Translations under genes and position numbers: made by a program
Origin: Corydoras sp. C115
Lineage: Eukaryota; Chordata; Actinopteri; Siluriformes; Callichthyidae
Assembly (NCBI GenBank): GCA_019802505.1
Contig: JAFMOC010000109.1
Location: 757,501-821,500 of the forward strand
DNA: 64,000 bases
Direction: 5' to 3'
In this document: positions 34,151 to 47,104 of the stretch, in pieces
Position numbering within the stretch: position 1 is the first letter of the stretch
Layout: each line of letters begins with the position of its first letter
Notes under the pieces: model-generated
The model's input: the letters and a program-made list of their open reading frames with translations, nothing else
Told to the model about the DNA's origin: nothing
The model's database searches: none

Positions 34151-34621
34151 CCTTGTTGTTGTTTCAGCCCCGTGTACTTACTGGAGTAAGTCCAAACACA
34201 CAACCACTTTCACTTGCATAATAAATAAATCCTCCAGGTGTGCCGCACACTGACATGAACAATAACCCCCTGGTGTCGGCTTCTCTTGGTAGTTTTCGAG
34301 GGAACTGGAGGCTTCCTGTATCATCATGACAGTTACAGGAAATGATTTCCATCCTAACGTGACTCATATTTTGTAATTAATTGTGAGCTGGGCTTATATT
34401 CAGGCACGTCAGCTATGTACAGTATTATAAAGATTGTATGTGAACATCTCCACGTCCGTCCCCTTAAACTCCCGCTAGTCGTTGGCCTTTAAACATTAGT
34501 CACCGTAGTAACAGTCCTCAGGCCTCGGTGCCTTCAGGGACGGGCACCCTGTCACACTGGCACAGTGGCATCATTCTAAAATGGGTATTAGACATTTCCT
34601 GCTGGGGCCATTGGTGGGTGG

Positions 34622-34666
<45 letters not shown>

Positions 34667-35760
34667 GGGGTGGAACGCACCTGGCTTGCGCAGCTGTGGG
34701 TCTCCTAGCAGGGGGGAAAGGGAGGAGGTGAATGAGGCTCGGCACTGTTACACCCGGCGTGTGTGTGCATGTATGTGTGTCTACATCGCTTTATATCTTT
34801 AGGCTTCGCTTTCTGATTAATGAGTCTATAATCGGCCTAAAGTTCAGAGTGCTGTAAACCTCTGGCAGCCTCGTCACCCTGAATGCTCCTGCTGGCACTT
34901 TTCAGGAAACGATACGCAGTATTTAGAGTTTGTAATCGGAAAACACAGCACAATAACTCACCTAGTAATTCACCTTTAGCAGTGAATTAAAAAAAAGGTC
35001 AACGTTTTAAGGTAAAACATCGTGTGGGCGATTTGCTCTTCATGCCTTCTGCCTGTGCCGTTTGCATCAGTGCCGTGTAAACGAGATTCCGAAGCTCATT
35101 AACTTCTACAGCCCATTGAATCTTCGGGTTCGAGGCCGTTTTAGAATTTGCATTCTATGAGTGCTAATTCTACACAGGCACAGGCGTTTTAAGTGCAGAG
35201 GAGGCCCGCTGACAGCCATTATCAGAGCAGATGTTCTTATCTTAATGCATTAGCCTACACTTTCACTCATCAGCACTACTAACTCTGTGGCAATTGTCCT
35301 GCTGGGAGCTTCAAAACCCACCACATGGCTGCCTATTCAAGATGTTCGAGCTCCGACTAAATGGATTTCTGCTGTAGAACATGCTTATAATCGCAGTAGC
35401 TGTCACTTGTTGGATATGTAATTACTTATCTGCAATTATTCTGTCTCTTTCCCCTGCACCACCCTCAACTCATCTACAATGTTGCAGCGCTTTTACTCTT
35501 TATAGAACGTGTTGTTGACCTTGTAGCATACAAGTATGCTTGTTGTTACATGCAGTTCCCTGCTGTCTCTACAGAGGGAGCTTTGTGTCAGAAAGGTTTT
35601 CTAAAAATGATATGTGTATTTCCAAGCCGCTTTTTAAGGTCCAGCTCCTTGTTTTGCTCTCTGTCTATTTTATTGGTTCCTCTTAGTCAATTAGATGCCG
35701 TTTGTTGTTCTGCGCTTTCATCCCGATTTTCAGATCATAATTAGATTTTATTTGCAGGCA
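34150..35760. other. Single-copy block, candidate conserved non-coding DNA
   Basis: About 1.6 kb with no SINE and only one (GT)n (34621-34665). Balanced composition and homeodomain/GATA-like words (GCCATTATCAGAGC, TTCTTATCTTAATGC around 35215-35250) contrast with the surrounding repeats. Conservation is a guess that needs alignment. Confidence 0.35.
34621..34665. repeat. (GT)n microsatellite
   Basis: About 22 GT units inside an otherwise repeat-free block. Confidence 0.9.
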
Positions 35761-35781
35761 TGCTCACACATTTACATTACA

Positions 35782-35850
35782 TTTAGTCGTTTAGCAGACG
35801 CTTTTATCCAAAGAGACTTACAAACGAGAACATTACAAGTCAGAAGTTAT
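35782..35850 (-). mobile_element. Second-family SINE, tail fragment
   Basis: Reads TTTAGCAGACGCTTTTATCC then AAGAGACTTACAAACG, the complement of that family's 3' end. Confidence 0.7.
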
Positions 35851-35869
35851 GCAGAAAACCAAATTTTTT

Positions 35870-36409
35870 GATTCATTCATTATCTTCCGCTTTATCTTAT
35901 ATTAGGGTCGCTGGGGGGTTCCCCATGCCCATCCAGGGGAGAACGTTTCGGGCGCTGGGCAGATACACCCTGGACAGGGCGCCAATCTATCGCTGGGCAC
36001 ACACTCACTCACACAGACACGCACACATACACACTCTGCATGGGGCAGTTTGGAGAACTCAATTGACTTGATCCATGTTTTTGGACTGTGGGTTCCATTC
36101 TCCTCTCAGCGCTAGGGATTCCTTTTTCAAATCCCCATCTGGGTGGAGTTTCCATGTTCTCCCGTGTCCGCGTGGGTTTCCTCCAGGTTCTCCGGTTTCC
36201 TCCCACAGTCCAAAAACATGGATCAAGTCAATTGAGTTCTCCAAATTGCCGCATATAGAGTGTGTTTATGTGTGTGTCTGTGCGAGTGAGTGTGTGCCCA
36301 GCGATAGATTGGCGCCCTGTCCTGGGTGTATCTGCCCAGCGCCCGGACCCCCACCCCCCACCCCCGACCCTAATAGAGGATAAAGCGGAAGATAATGGAT
36401 GGATGGATA
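35870..36409. mobile_element. Fold-back V-SINE: minus 3' half joined to plus copy
   Basis: Minus-strand tail and middle (35870-36092) run directly into a plus-strand copy lacking only its first bases (36093-36409). About 200 bp at each end are mutually complementary. Both arms carry the same unusual enlargement of the CACACAGACACAC section, so they derive from one source copy. Confidence 0.9.
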
Positions 36410-37255
36410 TATACACTGCCCTATGTTTTTTTCTCTCCCATTATTCATTGTTAAACACTCATTTCACGCATGAGTGGATGCTCAACCAAAGCTTCTGGGG
36501 GCACGACACATGACTGGGTCACAGTTTAAAGGTCAGGGCTGACTGGCTCGTCACATGTCCATGATGCTGAGGGTATAGAACAGAAATGCAGTATTTCAAC
36601 CCTCTGAATGCATTCCATATCAGTAACTCACACTGCAGTACTCTGCATTCAGGCTTGTTTATGAAACGTGCTCCCATTCAAGGTTACCCTCAGCCACCTT
36701 AAAAGAAAAGACTGTATCTTTATAGTTCACTTTGGTTCAAATGAACGGATTTTCCTTTATTTATTTTCAATGCACCAGAATATTATCACTCTCACCGCTA
36801 TATAGTATGTTTGCTTAAAGGCTCATTTCTAAAAACATGGTTATTAAATGGAGTTGCCCCGACCTGCCTGTATCACCTGTATATGTTTTCTTTACCAGAT
36901 TTAAAAGTCTGCACGAACGATAGAACTTAAATACTTTGGCCACAACACTGATGTTTTTATATACACCCAGTTTTTAGTTCCTCAAACATGTAATTACCCT
37001 TTGGGCTATTGTTTCAGGCCTGTCACTTGTGTATCTTTTGTAAATGTATAACTCGAACACATCGTTTACTACCCAGTTCCCAGACACGGTCCCTGAGCCG
37101 ATACTGACATGAAAGCAACTATTATAGGACCACCGCTGATGACATCTCATTGGGCGGTGATGGGAAACTAGGACTGCCTCTGCTGCTGGTTTAAAGATGT
37201 CACAACACACCTTTAAACCTTTCCACTGAATAGATAAATCATATTTTAATATAAT
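36410..37255. other. Single-copy-looking non-coding stretch
   Basis: No exon or repeat recognised. Confidence 0.4.
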
Positions 37256-37372
37256 TCATTCATCTCATTATCTTCTGATTATTCCCCCCATGCCCATCCA
37301 GCGGAGAACGGTTCAGGTGCTGGGCAGATACACCCAGGACAGGGTGCCAGTCTATTACTGGGCTCACTCTCA

Positions 37373-37414
<42 letters not shown>

Positions 37415-37450
37415 TACACAACACACTATATAGGGGTAATATAGGGGATA
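37256..37450 (-). mobile_element. V-SINE, old class, with (CT)n(CA)n expansion
   Basis: Minus-strand tail and middle; the CACTCACACAGACAC section has grown into CT and CA runs at 37368-37412. Confidence 0.7.
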
Positions 37451-37539
37451 CATAGATAGATACTATTTAAATGGTATGAGAATGAGTGGAAGATCATAGA
37501 TGAACGTAGTTCATAGTAAAATTGAGCTCATTGCTATAA

Positions 37540-37868
37540 TGAGTGGTACGTTCGCCTCTCAGCACTGGAAATCCAGGTTCGAATCCCGATCTGTGTGGGG
37601 TTTCCATGTTCTCTCTGTGTTCGCATGGGTTTCTTTTGGGTTCTCCAGTTTCCTCCACAGTCCAAACACATGGATTCAAAGGCAAATCGGCTGCTCTAAA
37701 TTGCCCTATGTAATGTGTCTGTGTAAGTAAGTGTGTGCTGAGCGAAAGGTTGGTGCCATGTCCTGAGTGTTTCTGCCAGCGCCCGAAATGTTCTCCCCTG
37801 GATGGACCCGTTCGCGACCGTAGTAGAGGACTGAAAGGAAGATAATGGCTGGATGGATAATGGACTGA
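37540..37868 (+). mobile_element. V-SINE, old class
   Basis: From near the B box (CAGGTTCGAATCC) to GGAAGATAATGGCTGGATGG; junction GGATTCAAAGGCAAATCGGC. Confidence 0.78.
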
Positions 37869-37896
37869 GTGATAATACGGTCTATCTGATCTAATG

Positions 37897-38041
37897 TCTT
37901 GCCCAGCGATAGATTGGCGCCCTGTCCTGGGTGTATCTGCCCAGCGCCCGAAACGTTCTCCCCTGGATGGGCATGGGGAACCCCCCCGCGACCCTAATAT
38001 AGGATAAAGCGGAAGATAATGAATGAATGAATGAATGAATA
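37897..38041 (+). mobile_element. V-SINE, strongly 5' truncated, young
   Basis: Starts at TTGCCCAGCGATAG and keeps only the 3' part with an (AATG)n tail, as expected of incomplete reverse transcription. Confidence 0.88.
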
Positions 38042-38044
38042 ATC

Positions 38045-38995
38045 TAATGTCTTTCTAATGTTCGCAAAATGAATGCAGAGGACATTTTAAAACTCATCTT
38101 CTCTTTTATAATGCTGTACTACAAAGTGTACGGATACATTCAGGGTGAGATAATTGGACATAGTTCTCAGTGCTGTTAAATACAGATCAGAACCCTGTTC
38201 TCAATGAGAGCATAAACAAAGTGTGCTTCATTCCTGTGACTCACTGATAATGCTTTATTGCTAAAGCAGATTAAAATAGAAGATCCTAGTGTTTTCATTT
38301 TCCTTTGTTTAGTTTTTACATTCTTCTTTCTATTTTGGCCTTTCGGGCCAATTTCCACCTAACGGGACTCTCTGCTTCATCACATGACCGAGGCAAACGG
38401 CGAGGGCCGTCATGTGCTTTCTCAGAAGCCGACAATTTCTTTCTTTCATGCTGCTTATGAATTGTTCGAGGGCAGTACGATTACTTTGTAGAAGAGGCTC
38501 CCGTCCCTCCCCCAGGCCTATATGATGCCTGTGATGCCTTTATTCCTGGCGATTTTTTTTTGGTTCTGAACTATTCTCAGTCCAGCTGTGTCACTGAGGC
38601 TTTGAGCAGCACTGAGTCTCACTATAGAACTGAACAAAACACAATAACACATCACCACCATGGCCGAGTCACTGCAGTGACATCATCACACCACACAGAT
38701 AATGTGGTGGTACTGATTGTTAGAAAACAGAGTACAGAGGACTCAACGGGGACTACAGTCTATAATTGTAAACCCGCGAAATGCATGGTAAATGAAACTG
38801 ACAGCATGGACAATGTATAAATAAGTGCATGACAGTCGCTGTGTGTAGCAGGGTGGTGGATCATACATTAAATCTGTAGATTGAAGGTTCACCAAGTTGG
38901 CAATTAACAATTAAACAATTAAAAAGTCCTGGGGTGCTTTGGGTAAATGTGACTGCAAAGTGACCTATGTGTAATTAAAAAAAATTATTTGTGTT
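38045..38995. other. Single-copy block plus dispersed-repeat copy
   Basis: 38340-38520 is GC-balanced and repeat-free (possible conserved element). 38565-38830 is a diverged copy of the family at 21380 (GTGTCACTGAGG, CAACGGGGACTACAGTC). No exon supported. Confidence 0.4.
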
Positions 38996-38997
38996 TT

Positions 38998-39571
38998 TAT
39001 GGGCATGGTAACTCAGTGGGCGACACAGTGGCTTAGTGGTTAGGACGTTCTCCTCTCAGCGCTAGGGATTCCCGGTTCGAATCCCAATCTGGGTGAAGTT
39101 TCCATGTTCTCCCCGTGTCCGTGTGGGTTTCCTCCGGGTTCTCCGGATTCCTCCCACAGTCCAAAAACATGGATCAAGTCAATTGAGTTCTCCTAATGGC
39201 CCCATGTAGAGTGTGTATGTGTGCGTGTCTGTGTGAGTGTGTGCCCAGCGATAGATTGGCACCCTGTCCTGGGTGTGTCTGCCCAGCGCCCGAAACGTTC
39301 TCCCCTGGATGGGCATGGGGAACCCCCCCGCGACCCTAATAGAGGATAAAGCGGAAGATGATGGATGGATGGTAGCTCAGTGGTCAGGGCATTGGGCTAT
39401 CAATCTGAAGGTTGGGGGTTCAAATCCCAGGTCCACTAAAGTTACCGATGTGGGTCCTTGAGCAAGACCCTTAACCCTCATTGCTCTAGGGTGCTGTGAT
39501 TTACCCTGTGTTCACCTTGTGAACCAACTAATTTGGATAAAAGCGTCTGCTAAATGACTATATGTATGTAA
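38998..39571 (+). mobile_element. Second-family SINE, interrupted by a V-SINE
   Basis: The head (ATGGTAACTCAGTGG, 39003-39017) is separated from its body (starting 39370, GGTAGCTCAGTGGTCAGGGC) by a V-SINE. The duplicated GTAACTCAGTGG/GTAGCTCAGTGG is the target repeat. Confidence 0.8.
39018..39369 (+). mobile_element. V-SINE, young, nested in a second-family SINE
   Basis: Full-length copy with (ATGG)n tail; TSD with one mismatch formed from the A-box region of the host SINE. Confidence 0.88.
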
Positions 39572-39574
39572 ATG

Positions 39575-40537
39575 TGTGTGTGAGTGTGTCCCCAGCAATT
39601 GGTTGGCTCCCTGTTCCAAGTTTATCTGTCCAGCACTCAAAAAATTCTCCCCTGGATTCAGTGGTTAAGATAATGAGTCATAATGCTTCATAAAAGCCAA
39701 TGCACATTTGTTAGATGTCAGTAAGCTGCACCAAAATCAGGCTTTGGTGTATAAAATGTGATGGAGACATTTTATAAAAACCTCATTTATTTTTGCCAAA
39801 ATGATGCTTAGACCTGGAGAGGTAAATATGTTGGCATAACCAACCAACACTGATTACAAAATGATGACACGACGCACACAATGATCTAAATACTACATCC
39901 GCTGGAGACTTGGGGCACCCCATTCAAAGATAATCCCAGAGCTATAATAGCTTCCATATTCCATAATAGCGTATGGGAAAGCTTTTGTACCAGATTTGGG
40001 AGTGTGTCTGTGTCTCTCAGCTCTGATTTGTTTATAAGCCCCATGTTCCCAACTCCTGTACTAAACTAAGACCGAACTAACCATGTTTGTTTTTCTATTA
40101 ATTTTTGGTATATAACTCAACCACATGTCTGTAAGCTTCCCGCTACTCCCTTATGTCTTTTGCTCTGGATTTTGTAGGGTTTTCAAGGGTCACAAAAACA
40201 AAGTTTTGTTTCTTTTGCCATGGTTGAGTGGAATTTTCTCACTTTCGTCTAAATCACCCACTTTCCTTATCACGAAGCTCAGACCAATGAAGGAGCACGA
40301 GACTGTCTCTAATCATTCATGCATGCGACAAGCCTAGAACGTAGAAGGTCTTCTTACATCCCTGACATTTTTTCTACCGAGATGGTTCTTCAAATTGTTC
40401 TTGAGCCAGCAAAAGTCCCCGTTTATCATGTATCAACTGGAATCCAGTTCGCTTCACGATTCAAAGATCAGATCGCTCTGTATCCTTATAGTATTTAGTA
40501 GCTTTGAACCCGTGTTCTGCTTTATTGATACATATAC
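39575..40537. other. Non-coding stretch, nothing recognised
   Basis: A degraded V-SINE trace may lie at 39575-39665 (CCCAGCAATTGGTTGGCTCC). No exon supported. Confidence 0.4.
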
Positions 40538-40849
40538 ACGTTCGCCTCTCAGCACTAGGGATTCCTGGTTCGAATCCCCATCTGGGTGGAGTTTCCATGT
40601 TCTCCCCGTGTCCGCGTGGGTTTCCTCGGGGTTCTCCGGTTTCCTCCCACAGTCCAAAAACATGGATCAAGTCAATTGAGTTCTCCAAATAGATGTGTCT
40701 GTGTGAGTGAGTGTGTGCCCAGCGATAGATTGGCGCCCTGTCCTAGGTGTATCTGCCCAGCGCCCGAGACGTTCTGGATGGGCATGGGGAACCCCACCGT
40801 GACCCTAATAGAGGATAAAGCAGAAGATAATGAATGAATGTTCTAGCAT
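40538..40849 (+). mobile_element. V-SINE, head truncated, young
   Basis: Begins ACGTTCGCCTCTCAGC just upstream of the B box, lacks the TTGCCCCATATAG piece, and ends GCAGAAGATAATG plus tail. Confidence 0.87.
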
Positions 40850-41202
40850 TCACACAGTTATCCATCTATCCATTGCATTTTTGTCTGTATCTCTTAGTAA
40901 CTATCTCTGGAATCTAAACAGTCTTCTCTGAGTCGGAGTTCAAATTAGGGCAAGCGTTTCAAATATTGAAGTATCTTCTGCCTCCTCGCTTATTTACCCA
41001 ACTGGATGTTTGCTATGACGAATAGAACAATGGAAGGTTATTTCTGTGTGAACACGTGGATGTACTGTCTGATATTAAACAATTGTATCTTCCGTGCTTT
41101 GACCATGGCATGATTGTTGGCGCCAGATGGTTTGAATCTTTCTATAACTGCTGTTATATTTAGAATGGTGTGAAAAATACAAAAACATACCGAGAACCTG
41201 GG

Positions 41203-41398
41203 TGTGGAAGCTCAGTGGTTAGGATGTTGGGTTATCAATCTGAAGGTTGTGGGTTCAAATCCCAGGTCCACTGAAGTTACCACTGTGGGTCCTTGAGCCA
41301 GATCCTTAGCCCTCATTGCTCCAGGTGCGGTGGCCAACCCTGTGCTTGTTTTTTACATCATTTTGGATGAAAGTGTCTGCCAAATGACCAAATGTCAA
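41203..41398 (+). mobile_element. Second-family SINE, copy
   Basis: GAAGCTCAGTGGTTAGGATG head to TGTCTGCCAAATGACC tail, moderately diverged. Confidence 0.8.
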
Positions 41399-41399
41399 C

Positions 41400-42773
41400 A
41401 GAATTACATCAGTATTCTGTGGACATTCTGTTGACATACTACGGTGATTACATCCATGACATCATTTAGATTATAATATGGTTTACACTAATAACTTTCA
41501 TAATAACTGAAGAATAGCAAACAAACTTTCTCTTGTCATTTCTTGGTACGTGTCCAGTTTTTTTGGTGTCCGCCCTTATCAGACAGATGTATCCAAACCG
41601 TCTTGGCTGTCCTGTTTTTTCTTCCCCATTCAGATGTTTTTATTTTTCTGCTTTTGCACATGTGGCATGATCGAAACATCATTAAATCACCCACTGGCTC
41701 GGTGAGACTATTCCAGTCTATCAGCTGCACTACTGGCATATGGACTCAAACGCAAATCAAGAAGAGAAACACGAAGCCGGCATTTTAAAGTGTCTTTAAG
41801 CTTTCAGACATATGGCTTCTCAGACTAATGAGTAGAAATGTTTGCAGTGTCTATGTAGAAGTGGATTCAGTGACTCAAACCAAGAATCTTTCAGCTGTTC
41901 TTTTTGGTTGGTTTATGGTTCTAAGGTCTACACCATCACCTTTGCTTTGTCCAGCTGATAGGTTATTAGCTTGTCTGCCTGTTCAGTGAACTGTGATGCG
42001 TAGTACAATGAGGATAATTGGCCTTATTTAGCTGTTGGGGCAGTCGTAGGGCCTCGGTTTGGTTCCTGGTCTTACAAAATACTATGTCTGAATTGACCTT
42101 GGGCACTTAACCCCATGGGCTCCTAGGGCACCGTATACAGGGCTGCCCTTTTTTTCTGTGAAGAGTTTGCATGTTCTTCTTATGTCTGTTAGTTTCGCCC
42201 ACATTTCAAAAGCATGTACGTTGGCCAGCGCTCCAGATTGCAAAATGTGAGTCACATGCACCAGATAAAAGCCATGAGTCAGCCAAAAATGTCTCACAAG
42301 TACAATTGGTAGCATTGCCAAATCACCAGATGTGAAGTAGATGTGTTTTGAGGCAGGTGGGCTATGTAAATGTTTTATGTAAGGGCCACCTTTGGCTCCC
42401 ATGCAGTTTGCCAGTGCCTGCAGTGGGCCCGGCAGTGTCATATCTCGGCCAACATCATTGGAATGAAACATTATCTGGGAGGAGACCTTGTGACAAATGT
42501 CACTTTCATATTTACAATGTCAGTGTATTTCTCATTGCTTGATTTATAGTTCAGCTACACATCACTGAAAGGTAGAACAATACAGCTATATGTATATTTT
42601 TGTTTTTTTACCTTCATCACTTATATATAATGGTGTAAACTTAAATTCATGCAAATCCTGTCAACAATAGCAAGGACGCACTGACTCGCGAATCAAGATG
42701 CAAGGTGCACGGTTGAAGGCTTCTTGGTCATTTCTAAACAGTATGTTTACTCTATACTTTGTACTTTATATAT
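41400..42773. other. Mostly single-copy non-coding stretch
   Basis: 42010-42140 may be a degraded third-family SINE (GACCTTGGGCACTTAACCCC). No exon supported. Confidence 0.4.
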
Positions 42774-43131
42774 CCATCCATCCATCCATCCATTATCTTC
42801 CGCTTTATCCTATATTAGGGTCACGGGGGGGGGTTCCCCATGCCCATCCAGGGGAGAACGTTTCGGGCGCTGGGCAGATACACCCAGGACAGGGTGCCAA
42901 TCCATCGCTGGGCACACACTCACTCACACATACACACTCTATATGGGGCAATTTGGAGAACTCAATTAACTTGATCCATGTTTTTGGACTGTGGGAGGAA
43001 ACCGGAGAACCCGGAGGAAACCCACGCTGACACGGGGAGAACATGGAAACTCCACCCAGATGGGGAATTCGAACCGGGAATCCCTAGCACTGAGAGTCGA
43101 ACGTGCTAACCACTAAGCCACCGTGCCGCCC
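42774..43131 (-). mobile_element. V-SINE, full length, young
   Basis: Perfect 12-bp TSD TACTTTATATAT at 42762-42773 and 43132-43143; tail (CATC)n at the left. Confidence 0.93.
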
Positions 43132-43194
43132 TACTTTATATATATCACACAAATTAAAGTGAAGAAGTGATTTATTTTTCAGTCTTTACACACA

Positions 43195-43350
43195 GAGGGA
43201 TTAGTCCTCCACACTTAACCCATCCGTGCAGTGAAACACACACAAACACACACTGAGTGACGTGAGCACACATGTCCGGAGCGGCGAGCAGTCTTGTGCA
43301 CAGCACCTGGAGAGCAATTGGGGTTAGCTGTCTTGCTCAAGGGCACTCAG
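43195..43350 (-). mobile_element. Third SINE-like family, copy
   Basis: CATCCGTGCAGTGAAACACA through GAGCAATTGGGGTTAGCTG, matching 33964-34150. Confidence 0.65.
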
Positions 43351-43431
43351 CCATGGTTACTGTCCCAAAATATTAAATATTAAACATTACTAAACTATTT
43401 GTACATAAGATGTTCAATAATAAAAAGCTAT

Positions 43432-43474
43432 ATATATATATATATATATATAATTTTATATATTTTTATTATTG

Positions 43475-43537
<63 letters not shown>
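43432..43537. repeat. (AT)n microsatellite in two blocks
   Basis: AT runs at 43432-43452 and 43479-43537 separated by an AT-rich hairpin-like spacer (AATTTTATATATTTTTATTA). Confidence 0.85.
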
Positions 43538-43538
<1 letters not shown>

Positions 43539-43682
43539 CAGATATCAGATCTTTAACTTAATCCATATTAGATTAGATTTAATTTAATCCATATTAGATC
43601 TACCCAGGGTTTTTTCTTTTCTTATCTCAAACCATTTAGATGAAGATGTTCGTACCTAGAATGTGCGCTGAGGTCGAGCGAT

Positions 43683-43688
<6 letters not shown>

Positions 43689-43748
<60 letters not shown>
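43689..43748. repeat. (CA)n microsatellite
   Basis: About 29 CA units, with CG at the left edge. Confidence 0.9.
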
Positions 43749-43750
<2 letters not shown>

Positions 43751-43889
43751 TTGCTATACCTCACCAGAGAGGCCTTAGCAGCAAAGAAACTAGAGATAAA
43801 GTTGTTAAAGTCAGCATAACGAAGACTTTGTTGTAAGCATGGAAAAACCGAACCACTCGCTGGAGCGCTGTGTGTATCTTAGTGAGTCA

Positions 43890-44805
<916 letters not shown>

Positions 44806-44807
44806 TA

Positions 44808-45086
44808 GTGGCACGGTGGCTTAGTGGTTCAGCACGTTCTCCTCTCAGCGCTAGGGATTCCCGGTTCGAATCCCCATCTGGGTGGAGTTTCCATGTTCTC
44901 CCCGTGTCCGCGTTGGTTTCCTCCGGTTTTTCCGGTTTCCTCCCACAGTCCAAAAACATGGCTCAATACCTATTGAATTCTCCAAATTGCCCCATATAGA
45001 GTGTGTATGTGTGAGTGAGTGTGTGCCCAGCGATTGATTGGCGCCCTGTACCCTAATAGAGGATAAAGCGGAAGATAATGGATGGA
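44808..45086 (+). mobile_element. V-SINE, 3' part deleted
   Basis: Full head and core. GGCGCCCTGT then joins directly to ACCCTAATAGAGG, removing about 70 bp between them. The tail is retained. Confidence 0.88.
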
Positions 45087-45207
45087 TAAACTGGAGAACC
45101 GGGAGGAAATCCAAAAAGAGAACATGGAACTCCACCCAGATGGGGATTTGAACCTGGGTCCCCAGCGCTGAGAGGCAAATGTGCTTAGCACTAAGCCACC
45201 GTGCCGT
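45087..45207 (-). mobile_element. V-SINE head fragment, inverted beside its neighbour
   Basis: Minus-strand core and head (GGAGAACCGGGAGG to CCACCGTGCCGTCC), abutting the tail of the plus copy. Confidence 0.82.
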
Positions 45208-45214
45208 CCTGCAG

Positions 45215-45318
45215 TAGTATTCATTCATTCATTCATTACCTTTTTTCTAATCCTCTACTAGATTCACAGTGGTTCCAGTGGAGAACGTTTCGGGCATTGT
45301 GGAGATACACCCAAGACG
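45215..45318 (-). mobile_element. V-SINE, old class, 3' fragment
   Basis: (ATTC)n tail followed by a degraded 3' end (CCAGTGGAGAACGTTTCGGG). Confidence 0.7.
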
Positions 45319-45321
45319 GTT

Positions 45322-45672
45322 TATTCATTCATTCATTATCTTCCGCTTTATCCTATATTAGGGTCGCGGTAGGGTTCCCCATGCCCATCCAGGGGAGAAC
45401 GTTTCGGGCGCTGGGCAGATACACCCAGGACAGGGCGCCAATCCATCGCTGGGCACACACTCACTCAAACAGGCACACTCTATATGGGGCAATTTGGAGA
45501 ACTCAATTGACTTGATCCATGTTTTTGGACTGTGGGAGGAAACCGGAGAACCCGGAGGAAACCCACGCGGAGACGGGGAGAACATGGAAACTCCACCCAG
45601 ATTGGGATTCGAACCGGGAATCCCTAGCGCTGAGAGGAGAACATGCTAACCACTAAACCACCGTGCCGCCCT
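45322..45672 (-). mobile_element. V-SINE, full length, young
   Basis: Complete minus-strand copy from (ATTC)n to CCACCGTGCCGCCC; close to the young consensus throughout. Confidence 0.92.
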
Positions 45673-45979
45673 TCGTCCTCCAGTTTAATAAATCTTAATT
45701 TCGTATATCAAGTGCAGGGATGTGATTATTCATAAGGGGTTTATTCATTTTTTCAATAAATGTGATGTTTATTGTAACGCAATGTGAAACCTTTAAAAGT
45801 CCGAATTAATTATGATTCTACGGTGCAACCACATGGACTTAAAAACTCAGTTAACGAAGTATTTGTCGTTTATTGTAGATGTCAGCGGTCTTTCTGCAGA
45901 TGTTTTCTTAACCTCCTGCATTCGTCTCCCATTCTACACACATACACACTTTTCCCATCCTGTCTCCTGCACAATGGCA

Positions 45980-46760
45980 CAGATGCATAAGGACAGGAAG
46001 TGACAGTCGCTCAAAGCCATCCAATCAAAGCCATCATTAATCCCCTGTGGATCCCTCCCACAGGAAGTGGCATCTCAGCTCTCGGCAGCTGTGCAGACGT
46101 TGAGGTTATTATGGGCTGTTCTTCGTTTTTTCGTCATTTGTGTACCCTGTCGCCATGACTGGGCCTTCAAGCGTTCAGAGGAACCGAGCCCTGCTGTCTG
46201 TGGTACCTGCCCGAGATTCACACCTAGAGAACATCTCAGATCATGCCGAGATAAGGATTATTGAGATGATAACGACGTCCTGGAAACATACAGAAAAACC
46301 CGAGTCGCCACGCAGTGCCGCTGTGAAGCTCAGCTGTATGCAAATGACCACATTATCTGCACAGAATTCAGCTAATCTCGTTAACACCAGCTAGGTAGGT
46401 TGTCATTAGGAGCTGCCAAACAGATGGCTGATAAGGACGTTTGGATTACAGTTCGCATTAATATTATGAGCTCCCTTATGCAAAGACAGCTTTTTCTGAC
46501 AGGTCATCCATAGTCATCTGTCTCCCTCGGCTAGCTGTTCGCTCATTTAAGTGACGCCACCAATAGTTAAAGCTCAGGCATGAGATGCCTCATTATTTGT
46601 GATGGATTAATAAAATACTTGTTATTTTAAAATTCACAAGGCATGTAGTTAACCCCAGAGAGGCTTACACAACTTTTGATTAGTCACTAATCACTGATGC
46701 ACGCCGGGCAGATGGGGCGCTTTGCATACAGCCATTAAAGGTGAGGAGGAACAGGTTAGT
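45980..46760. other. Repeat-free block, candidate enhancer
   Basis: About 780 bp with no SINE. Three octamer-like words are visible: ATGCAAAT at 46338-46345, ATGCAAAG at 46478-46485, and its complement at 46720-46727. Also present are AGATGGCTGATAAGG and an ATTAATATTATGAGC homeodomain-like patch. It lies about 16 kb upstream of id3. Enhancer function is inferred from composition only. Confidence 0.35.
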
Positions 46761-46829
46761 TATATATCCATGGATCCAATTTAAAGTTCCTGCATAACAT
46801 TTATTTGGGATACACATTATCACTATACG

Positions 46830-46989
46830 GGGCGGCACGGTGGCTTAGTGGTTAGCTCTCAGCGCTAGGGATTCCTGGTTCGAATTCCAATCTGGGTGGA
46901 GTTTCCATGTTCTCCCCGTGTTCCACTTGGGTTTCCTCCGGATTCTCCAGGTTTCCTCCCACAGTCCAAAAAAACAAGGATTCAAGGAT
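46830..46989 (+). mobile_element. V-SINE, 5' half only
   Basis: Head GGCGGCACGGTGGCTTAG, then a gap before CTCTCAGCGC, core, ending at the old-class junction AAGGATTCAAGG. Confidence 0.82.
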
Positions 46990-47104
46990 TTTTTTTGTCA
47001 CATCACCTAGTACTGGGGTACTGGTGAGGGAAAAACTTATGAGCAAGTACCCACAACTGTGCAAAAAGCAATATTTACAAGTATAAGGAAGAATTATACA
47101 ATAA

